A stretch of DNA of 6,086 nt, taken from assembly GCA_044439985.1 (NCBI GenBank), contig JBITAG010000094.1:1-6086 (forward strand), in the 5' to 3' direction. Shown one piece after another: positions 1-4,731 of this stretch (position 1 is the stretch's first letter; each line of letters starts with the position of its first letter). Position numbers and translations under genes: made by a program. Source of the DNA: JAJRXR01 sp044439985. GTDB lineage: Bacteria; Planctomycetota; Phycisphaerae; Phycisphaerales; UBA1924. The notes under the pieces were generated by a model. That model saw nothing but the letters and a program-made list of their open reading frames with translations, was not told where the DNA came from and did no database searches.

Positions 1-336
1 CCCCCCGCCCAAGAGCGCCGCGCCCCCCGCGATCGCGCCCCCCTGCGCCCCGATCACCACGCCCGCCTCCAACGCCCGCAACCCCCGGATCGCGCCGCTC
101 AGGCCCGTCAGCAACGACCGCAGCGACTCCCCGCTCCCGTCCTCGGCGCACCGCCGCAGATCAAACCCCGCGCAGAACACCTCCCCCGCGCCAAGAACGC
201 ACACCGCCCGCGCCCCGGCGCTCGCCTCGATCGCCCCGACCAGCTCCCCGAGCATCTCCGGCGTCAACGCGTTGCGCCGATCGGGCCGATCCAGCGTCAG
301 CACCCGCACATCCCCGTCCATCTCGCCCCGGATCAC
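1..336 (-). CDS. Enoyl-CoA hydratase/isomerase (crotonase) family protein, N-terminal 112 codons only
   Basis: Crotonases add water to, or isomerise, CoA thioesters. Next to an HMG-CoA lyase, the natural guess is 3-methylglutaconyl-CoA hydratase of leucine breakdown; this is inference from context. The visible part starts VIRGEMDGDVRVLTLDRPD, carries the RRNALTPEM segment typical of the family at about residues 20-28, the oxyanion-hole motif VFCAGFDL at 53-60, and the glycine-rich helix start GAQGGAIAGG at 96-105. The position that lines up with the catalytic Glu144 of rat enoyl-CoA hydratase appears to be Ala107, so it may not be a classical two-glutamate hydratase; the second glutamate lies beyond the window. 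A GTG start at 336 overlaps the lyase stop by four bases (GTGA); ATG at 321 is the alternative start. The frame is open to base 1 and the gene continues outside the window. Confidence 0.85.
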   Translation of the reverse strand, partial: MIRGEMDGDVRVLTLDRPDRRNALTPEMLGELVGAIEASAGARAVCVLGAGEVFCAGFDLRRCAEDGSGESLRSLLTGLSGAIRGLRALEAGVVIGAQGGAIAGGAALLGGG

Positions 337-1265
337 GACCCCGCCCCCGCGCGCTCCACGATCGCCCGCGCAAACGCCCCCGCCTCACGCAACGCCGCCA
401 CGTCCACCCCCGTCGCGTACTCCAGCCGCGTCACCACCTCGACCACCGACTCGGTCGCCACGTTCCCCGGCGCCCGCCGATCGCCCACCGACGCGTACGG
501 GCACCCCCCGAGCCCCCCCGCCGAGCCGTCAAACGAACGCACGCCCAGCTCGAGCGCCCGCTCCACGCACGCCCCCGCCCCCCCGAACGTGTCGTGCAGG
601 TGCAGCGTCAGGCTCGGCTCCCCCAGATCGTTCACCGCCTCCAGCTGCGTCCGCTCCAGCACATCGATCAGCATCGCCTCCACCGTCTCCGGCGTGCCCC
701 GACCGATCGTGTCCCCCAGATCCAGCTCGTCCACCCCCAGCTCCAGCAGCCGCGCGCTCACGTCCGCCACCGCCGCCGGGGAGATCGCCCACTCGAACGG
801 GCACGCGATCACGCACGAGACGTACCCCCGGACCTGGATCCCCTCCCCCCGCGCCATCGCCACCACCGGACGGAACCGCTCCAGCGTCTGCGCGATCGTC
901 GCGTTCGTGTTCCGCTCGCTGAACGTCTCGCTCGCCGCCGTGAACACGCCCACCTTGTCGATCACCCGGGCCCCCGCCCGCTCGTTCGCCTCCAGCGCCG
1001 CCGCCATGCCCCGCTCGTTGGGCACAAGCGCCGAGAACACCATCCCCGCCGGCTTCTCACCCGCCACCAGCGCGAACACCTCCGAGGCGTCCCCCAGCTG
1101 CGGCACCCACTTCGGGCTCACGAAGCTCGAAACCTCCACCTCGTCCACCCCCGACCGGGCCAGCAGACGAACCAGCTCCGCCTTCTCCCCCGACGGGATC
1201 ACGCCGGACTCGTTCTGAAGCCCGTCCCGCGGGGCGACGTCCGTGATGCGCACGCGCTCGCTCAT
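333..1265 (-). CDS. Hydroxymethylglutaryl-CoA lyase family protein
   Basis: HMG-CoA lyase cleaves 3-hydroxy-3-methylglutaryl-CoA to acetoacetate and acetyl-CoA, the last step of leucine degradation; it is a cytosolic, divalent-metal-dependent TIM barrel. At 310 residues it has the usual bacterial length. Visible family signatures: DVAPRDGLQNE at 9-19 (catalytic Arg13, metal ligand Asp14), VEVSSFVSPKWVPQ at 43-56 (Glu44 in the substrate/catalytic position), HLHDTFGG at 222-229 (metal ligands His222 and His224), and the signature loop GGLGGCPYA at 250-258 with catalytic Cys255. Asn268 in GNVATE is the expected last metal ligand. Compared with the human enzyme, the His222-to-Cys255 distance is the same (33), but Cys-to-Asn is 13 rather than 9, so the catalytic loop carries four extra residues around SVGDRR. 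The ATG overlaps the stop of the ATP-grasp gene (ATGA), and its own stop overlaps the crotonase GTG, so the three are probably translationally coupled. A related lyase activity cannot be excluded. Confidence 0.93.
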   Translation of the reverse strand: MSERVRITDVAPRDGLQNESGVIPSGEKAELVRLLARSGVDEVEVSSFVSPKWVPQLGDASEVFALVAGEKPAGMVFSALVPNERGMAAALEANERAGARVIDKVGVFTAASETFSERNTNATIAQTLERFRPVVAMARGEGIQVRGYVSCVIACPFEWAISPAAVADVSARLLELGVDELDLGDTIGRGTPETVEAMLIDVLERTQLEAVNDLGEPSLTLHLHDTFGGAGACVERALELGVRSFDGSAGGLGGCPYASVGDRRAPGNVATESVVEVVTRLEYATGVDVAALREAGAFARAIVERAGAGS

Positions 1266-2170
1266 GCCCTCGATCCTAGCTGAACCCCAAGACGACGCGC
1301 CAACGCCCGCCCCATCGCTTCCGCGGCTTCCGCCGACATCGGAAAGAAAAGCTCCGGCTCGATCAGTTCCGCCTCGATCACCGCCGGACCCACCCCCGCA
1401 ACCTCCACCAGATCCACCCGCGCGTACAGCGGCGTCTCATCCACCGTCAACGCCTCGACCGCGCGCATCGCGATCTCCCGCTCCCGCGCCCCCGGCGCCT
1501 CCAGCTCGTACCGCCCCCCGAACTCGATCTGCACCCGCCACTCCCCGGCGCTCGGGGTCTTGCGCACCGCGTGCGTGATCTCCCCCTCGATCAGCACCAC
1601 GCTCAGCTCACCGCGCGTCCGGATGCTCTCGATCTGGGCCTGGGCCATCGCGCCCCCCGTCGCGTCGATCAACGCCTGCGCGTGCGCCGCCGCCGCCTCC
1701 GCTTCCGAGGCCTCGAACATCATCAACCCCGACGCGCCGGCGCCCACCACCGGCTTGATCGCGCCCCGCGTCGCGCCCAGCCCGGAGAGCGCCTCCCGGA
1801 TCCCCGCCCCGCTCACCGATCCCTCCAGCCACGCCGTCGGCACGATCGACGCCCCCGCCGCCTCCAGCAGGCGCAGGTACCGCTTGTCCACGTTGGCCCG
1901 GACCACCTCCACCGGGTTCCACAGCCGGGTGCGCCCCGCGACACGCTCCGTCCAGGCCAGGAACGACTCCAGCCGCTCCTGGTAGTCCCACGTCGTCCGG
2001 ATCAACACCGCGTCGTACCCCTCCCACGCGACCCCCGCGTCATCCCAGCGCGGCCGCTCGCACGCGAACCCCATCCCCTCCAGCGTCTCGATGAGCGCCT
2101 CGTCATCCCCGGCCATCATCCCGGGGTGTCCCTTGCACGTCGCCAGCCCGATCCTCGGTCGCTCAGTCAT
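1262..2170 (-). CDS. ATP-grasp ligase, RimK/DcsG-like family
   Basis: ATP-grasp enzymes activate a carboxylate as an acyl phosphate and join it to an amine or another nucleophile; the substrate here is unknown. The 302-residue protein resembles a family that includes the cycloserine-pathway ligase DcsG and RimK/glutathione-synthetase-like proteins. Seen in the sequence: an N-terminal pre-ATP-grasp domain (about 1-95) with LATCKG at 9-14 and RTTWDYQERLESFLAW at 58-73, then NPVEVVRANVDKRYL at 85-99, PTAWL at 111-115, the ATP-binding KPVVGAGASG at 139-148 (Lys139), YARVDLV at 249-255, and the acidic metal-binding segment IEAELIEPELFF at 265-276. The start is ATG at 2170; no convincing Shine-Dalgarno precedes it, and a short palindrome touches the start codon. 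The stop overlaps the start of the lyase gene, making it the first gene of the operon. A link to leucine or acyl-CoA metabolism rests on position only. Similarity to DcsG does not imply cycloserine synthesis. Confidence 0.85.
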   Translation of the reverse strand: MTERPRIGLATCKGHPGMMAGDDEALIETLEGMGFACERPRWDDAGVAWEGYDAVLIRTTWDYQERLESFLAWTERVAGRTRLWNPVEVVRANVDKRYLRLLEAAGASIVPTAWLEGSVSGAGIREALSGLGATRGAIKPVVGAGASGLMMFEASEAEAAAAHAQALIDATGGAMAQAQIESIRTRGELSVVLIEGEITHAVRKTPSAGEWRVQIEFGGRYELEAPGAREREIAMRAVEALTVDETPLYARVDLVEVAGVGPAVIEAELIEPELFFPMSAEAAEAMGRALARRLGVQLGSRA

Positions 2171-2185
2171 GGCCGATCATTGGCC
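2171..2185. promoter_or_regulatory. Imperfect palindrome touching the ATP-grasp start codon
   Basis: GGCCGATCATTGGCC reads as GGCC-n-AT-c-AT-n-GGCC, symmetric except for one base pair and the central base. With the flanking T at 2170 and A at 2186 the symmetry extends to 17 bases. It lies exactly where the ribosome-binding region of the minus-strand ATP-grasp gene should be, so it could be an operator or an RNA structure. GC-rich short palindromes arise easily by chance. Confidence 0.2.
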
Positions 2186-2286
2186 ACCCCCGCCCCCGAT
2201 ACCGCGCCGACGGCCACTTTGGCAGCGTCCACGCCCCCTCGCCGCCGCTCCGGCGCCCCGCTCCACCACGACGCAGCGCCCCCAGC

Positions 2287-2302
2287 TGGCGCCCCGCTTG
2301 CA
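2287..2302 (+). promoter_or_regulatory. Candidate sigma-54 (-24/-12) promoter for hsp20
   Basis: TGGCGC-CCCGC-TTGCA matches the sigma-54 consensus TGGCAC-N5-TTGCA at 10 of 11 defined positions and has the required ten bases between the invariant GG and GC. Transcription would begin near 2313, giving a leader of about 43 bases with the ribosome-binding site at 2342-2349. The rest of the 185-base intergenic region (2171-2355) shows no clear -35/-10 pair and no CIRCE-like inverted repeat on either strand. No enhancer-binding protein gene is in the window. In GC-rich DNA a match could be accidental. Confidence 0.4.
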
Positions 2303-2341
2303 CCCCCTCCCCCGGCGGCCGACCACGCCGCCCATCGCACG

Positions 2342-2349
2342 AAAGGAGA
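2342..2349 (+). promoter_or_regulatory. Strong Shine-Dalgarno of hsp20
   Basis: AAAGGAGA sits seven bases (counted from AGGAG) before the ATG at 2356. It fixes the start of the small heat-shock protein and is the best ribosome-binding site in the window. Confidence 0.8.
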
Positions 2350-2355
2350 CGAATC

Positions 2356-2811
2356 ATGACCGATCAGATCATCACCCGTCGCGAAGCGCCACGGGCCCTG
2401 CTCCCCGTGGATCGGATCTTCGAGAACTTCTTCCGCGAGCCCTTCTTCATGCCCGTTTTCTCCGCCCGCAACGACACCCTCTTCGACGAGGGCGCCCTCG
2501 CCGTCGACATCTCCGAGGACGACGAGAACGTCATCCTCAGAGCCTCCCTCCCCGGCGTGAACAAGGACGACGTGGACATCGAAGTCCATGACGGCGCCGT
2601 CACCATCAACGCACGCAAGTCCGAGCAGCGTGAGGAACGCGCCGAACGCTACTACCGACGCGAACGCCGTGAAGGCGCCCTCAGCCGACGCGTCACCCTT
2701 CCCGTCGCGGTGGTTGAGGACGAGGCTTCCGCCGAACTCACCGACGGCGAACTGACCCTCAGGCTCCCCAAGAGCCCGAAGGACCGCCCCCGCAAGGTGA
2801 GCATCAGCTGA
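2356..2811 (+). CDS. Small heat-shock protein, Hsp20 / alpha-crystallin family
   Basis: Small heat-shock proteins form cytoplasmic oligomers that hold unfolding proteins in a refoldable state without using ATP. The 151 residues have the usual bacterial length and order: a short N-terminal arm with phenylalanines (FENFFREPFFMPVF at 22-35), an alpha-crystallin domain from about residue 47 to 142 (start ALAVDISEDDENVILRASLP at 47-66, GVNKDDVDIEVHDGAVTI at 67-84), the charged loop rich in Arg and Glu at about 88-107, the end motif AELTDGELTLRLPK at 125-138, and a C-terminal V-S-I at 148-150 in place of the I-x-I anchor. It is the only plus-strand gene here, with its own strong ribosome-binding site and a sigma-54-like promoter candidate. 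It converges on the regulator gene, with 13 bases between the stops. Regulation by stress is expected for the family but not shown. Confidence 0.95.
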   Translation: MTDQIITRREAPRALLPVDRIFENFFREPFFMPVFSARNDTLFDEGALAVDISEDDENVILRASLPGVNKDDVDIEVHDGAVTINARKSEQREERAERYYRRERREGALSRRVTLPVAVVEDEASAELTDGELTLRLPKSPKDRPRKVSIS

Positions 2812-2824
2812 TCTCGCCCGACCC

Positions 2825-4066
2825 TCAGGCCGCGCCGCTCTCACCGGCGGCGCGCCCGTTCTGCATCACCCCCCGGAGCGTGTGCGTCGGGGGCGCGTGC
2901 CGCCCGCCACCCGCGTTCACGTCCTCGACGCGCAGCCCGCTCTTCGACGCGAGGGCCACCAGCTCCGTCAGGCTCAGACGCCCCAGCTTCGCCCCCAGCG
3001 ACGTCCGGTGGTTGTCGATCGTCTTCCGCGCCCGGCAGAGCCGGTCCGCGATCTCCGGGAGCCCGTACCCCTCCCCGAGCAGTGCCAGCACCTCCAGCTC
3101 ACGCGCCGTCAGGTCCGCGAACTCCCCGAGCGACCCGCGAGCCGCGGGCTCACACACCACCCCCTCCGCGGGCGAGAGCAGCTCGTCCACCCGGTACGTT
3201 GACAGCCAGTACCGATCAGCCCCGTCCGGACGCTCGCGCACCAACCGGCAGAGCGTCACCTGACGACGTCCATTGATCAGACTCGTCACGCCCTCCACCC
3301 CGGCGCTGCTTCTGGTCCGCTCGATCACCTCGCGGATCTGCTCCACGTGCGAGGAAGGGAACACCCGGTCCAGGCTCGCCGGCGGCGTGCCCGTCACGCC
3401 CCACACCCGCGCCATCGCGTCCGACCAGGAACGCACCACGAGTGTGTCATCCACGATCGCCGAGCCCGTGGTCGGATCACCGAAGATCCCGTCCCACACC
3501 GAGGACTTCCTCCCCGTCGGCGCGTCCACGCCCTCCCCGTTGTCCTGCTCGCTCGGCGGAGCCGGGTCATCGGCGATGGCCGCGCCGGCGTCCTGCGCCA
3601 GGCGCGTGAGCAGCTCGATCTCGTGCGCGGGCGGACGCTCCGGGTGCCGGTTGAGCAGGTAGAGCGCCCCGACGCAGTCACCCCGGTGCAGCACCGGCGC
3701 GCCGACATAAGACTCGATCCGGTACTCGCCGAGCATCGGGTTCTCGCGTGCCTCGTTCGCCGAGACGCGCGGGCAGAGCATCACCCGCCCCTCTTTCACG
3801 ATGCTCGCCGTCGCCCCGGAGCCGCGCCGGGCCCGGCGGGCGCCGATGCCGCTGGGCTGACCGGGGATCGTGGAGACGCTGCGTCCGAACCGACCCCGCT
3901 CGCGGTCCCACGTGATCAGGCTCACCCCGCCCGTGGGCGCCAGGACGCGCTGGACCACATCGCAGACCGCGCGGGCCCGGGCCTCCGGCTCGTCGTTGAT
4001 CGAAACCGCCCAGTCCATCAGGCGGGACGCGGAGGCCGCGTGCGCGAGTGTTCGTTCTGAGATCAA
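2825..4066 (-). CDS. GAF-PAS-LuxR-type transcriptional regulator
   Basis: A 413-residue cytoplasmic regulator with sensory domains in front of a DNA-binding domain. An N-terminal GAF domain spans about 24-166 (the stretch YVGAPVLHRGDCVGALYLLNR at 120-140 is typical). A PAS-like segment spans about 199-297, with the opening GSAIVDDTLVVRSWSDAMARV. The LuxR/FixJ helix-turn-helix is at 319-378: LTARELEVLALLGEGYGLPEIADRL followed by KTIDNHRTSLGAKLG. A 35-residue tail follows. There is no receiver domain with phospho-aspartate and no kinase nearby, so it probably senses a small molecule or redox state directly; the ligand is unknown. The reading frame opens just after an in-frame TAG at 4073-4075, and the only well-placed initiator is TTG at 4066, preceded by TAAGGTAG; ATG at 4018 lacks a ribosome-binding site. 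Neighbours give no clear target; self-regulation through the upstream palindrome is possible. Confidence 0.9.
   Translation of the reverse strand: MISERTLAHAASASRLMDWAVSINDEPEARARAVCDVVQRVLAPTGGVSLITWDRERGRFGRSVSTIPGQPSGIGARRARRGSGATASIVKEGRVMLCPRVSANEARENPMLGEYRIESYVGAPVLHRGDCVGALYLLNRHPERPPAHEIELLTRLAQDAGAAIADDPAPPSEQDNGEGVDAPTGRKSSVWDGIFGDPTTGSAIVDDTLVVRSWSDAMARVWGVTGTPPASLDRVFPSSHVEQIREVIERTRSSAGVEGVTSLINGRRQVTLCRLVRERPDGADRYWLSTYRVDELLSPAEGVVCEPAARGSLGEFADLTARELEVLALLGEGYGLPEIADRLCRARKTIDNHRTSLGAKLGRLSLTELVALASKSGLRVEDVNAGGGRHAPPTHTLRGVMQNGRAAGESGAA
2831..2854. terminator. GC-rich stem-loop between convergent hsp20 and LuxR-type genes
   Basis: CGCGCCGC (2831-2838) and GCGGCGCG (2847-2854) form a perfect 8-bp stem with an 8-base loop. 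It begins 19 bases after the hsp20 stop and lies inside the last codons of the opposing regulator gene. There is no good run of T after it on the + strand, so it is at best a weak or factor-assisted terminator for hsp20. Confidence 0.3.
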
Positions 4067-4072
4067 GTTGAT

Positions 4073-4080
4073 CTACCTTA
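4073..4080 (-). promoter_or_regulatory. Ribosome-binding site supporting a TTG start
   Basis: On the minus strand TAAGGTAG lies nine bases (counted from GG) upstream of the TTG at 4066. It favours this rare start over the internal ATG at 4018, which has no Shine-Dalgarno-like sequence in front. Confidence 0.55.
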
Positions 4081-4098
4081 ACCCGCCCCGTGCCCGGA

Positions 4099-4113
4099 GT
4101 GAACATTGGTCAC
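4099..4113. promoter_or_regulatory. Palindrome upstream of the LuxR-type regulator, possible operator
   Basis: GTGAACATTGGTCAC is a 15-base interrupted palindrome of the form GTGA-n-CA-n-TG-n-TCAC. It lies about 33 bases upstream of the regulator start, in the 95-base gap between two minus-strand genes. This gap (4067-4161) contains the AT-rich stretch TTTGTAATAAATG at 4143-4155, and otherwise no clear promoter. The half-sites resemble CRP/FNR-type TGTGA/TCACA but are spaced by seven bases rather than six. Confidence 0.35.
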
Positions 4114-4161
4114 AACCCGTTCGACACCGTGTTGCATCGGGGTTTGTAATAAATGTCTGGG

Positions 4162-4665
4162 TCAGCCCCCCGTGGGCGCCCCCGTCGGGAAGGATTCGTC
4201 ATCCGACCCCCCCGAGGTTTCACCCGTCGCGGGTTTCTCCGTCTCCGCGGAATCCGCTTCCCCTTGCGGATCCTCCGAATTCCCCGTTTCCGCGGCGTCC
4301 TCGGGGTCGTCGGCGCCAACAGAGAGGAAAGGAATTGCCCGGTCAATACTTGAAATTGTTCCGCGAAGCGAACTCATGTGCTTGTCCATCGCGGAAAGTG
4401 ACTCCTCGATCCGGTCGAGTTCCGTGTCCACGTCCGCCAGGGAGGTGTCCACACGGGAGAGGGAGCCGTCGATGGAGTCGAGGGTCCCGAGCTGCTGCTG
4501 GAGCAGGACGAGGCGTTCGTTGGTGCGGGTGACCTCTTCGAGGGCCGTTTCCACCCGAACGAGGGTGTCGTTGGCCTTGACGAGTTCCTCCTCGATCTTC
4601 CAGACGATGCAGCCGGGGGCGGTCGAGAGGGTGAGGGCGGCGAGTGTGAGTGTGAACAGGCGCAT
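4162..4665 (-). CDS. Probable lipoprotein with coiled-coil domain and acidic tail
   Basis: No family recognised. The 167 residues split into three parts. Residues 1-19 look like a lipoprotein signal: MRLF, a hydrophobic core LTLAALTLSTA, and a possible lipobox ending APGC with lipidated Cys19; the box is atypical because Pro replaces the usual small residue and Leu is missing at -3. Residues 24-111 are a long heptad-patterned helix (for example IEEELVKANDTLVRVETALEEV, then SIDGSLSRVDTSLADVDTELDRIEESL), predicted coiled coil. Residues 117-167 form a low-complexity tail rich in Asp, Glu, Gly, Ser and Thr. It would sit anchored at a membrane facing the periplasm, perhaps as an oligomer. ATG at 4665 has a strong Shine-Dalgarno GGAGGA, but that site is buried in a perfect inverted repeat. 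It follows arsM by 66 bases in the same direction; a role in arsenic handling is not shown. Base composition changes from G-rich to C-rich on the + strand within this gene. Confidence 0.75.
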   Translation of the reverse strand: MRLFTLTLAALTLSTAPGCIVWKIEEELVKANDTLVRVETALEEVTRTNERLVLLQQQLGTLDSIDGSLSRVDTSLADVDTELDRIEESLSAMDKHMSSLRGTISSIDRAIPFLSVGADDPEDAAETGNSEDPQGEADSAETEKPATGETSGGSDDESFPTGAPTGG

Positions 4666-4706
4666 GGCGGGATCCTCCGGGGCGGAGGGTAGTAGAGGAT
4701 CCCGCC
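4666..4706 (-). promoter_or_regulatory. Inverted repeat masking the lipoprotein ribosome-binding site
   Basis: Arms GGCGGGATCCTC (4666-4677) and GAGGATCCCGCC (4695-4706) are perfect 12-base reverse complements separated by 17 bases. In the minus-strand RNA the downstream arm contains the Shine-Dalgarno GGAGGA (4673-4678) and ends right at the base before the lipoprotein ATG. The structure would hide the ribosome-binding site in a transcript coming from arsR-arsM. There is no U-run after it, so it does not look like a standard terminator, though it could slow RNA polymerase or protect the 3' end of the arsM message. Confidence 0.6.
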
Positions 4707-4731
4707 GATTTCGCCTTTGCTTTCCGGGTGT

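Noticed and set aside
272..1283. Long plus-strand open frames rich in Pro, Arg and Ser
   Set aside because: They lie opposite the lyase and crotonase genes, have low-complexity composition typical of antisense frames in GC-rich DNA, and no recognisable domain.
2091..2591. Plus-strand open frame through the ATP-grasp start and into hsp20
   Set aside because: It runs across both real gene starts in a different frame and encodes Arg/Pro-rich sequence without a ribosome-binding site.
4099..4115. CRP/FNR binding site reading of the palindrome
   Set aside because: The half-sites are spaced by seven bases instead of the six these regulators need.
4110..4353. Small very basic open frames near the lipoprotein 3' end
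   Set aside because: Out-of-frame or antisense readings of the lipoprotein tail; no ribosome-binding site, and the basic composition follows from the GC-rich codons.
4107..4455. Possible DnaA boxes (TTGGTCACA at 4107, GTGTCCACA near 4447)
   Set aside because: Each matches only 7 of 9 positions of TTATNCACA; scattered partial matches are expected by chance, so they do not by themselves support an origin.
4666..4706. Intrinsic terminator of arsM
   Set aside because: The stem is strong, but the following bases are the lipoprotein ATG and coding sequence with no U-run, so RBS masking is the better reading.
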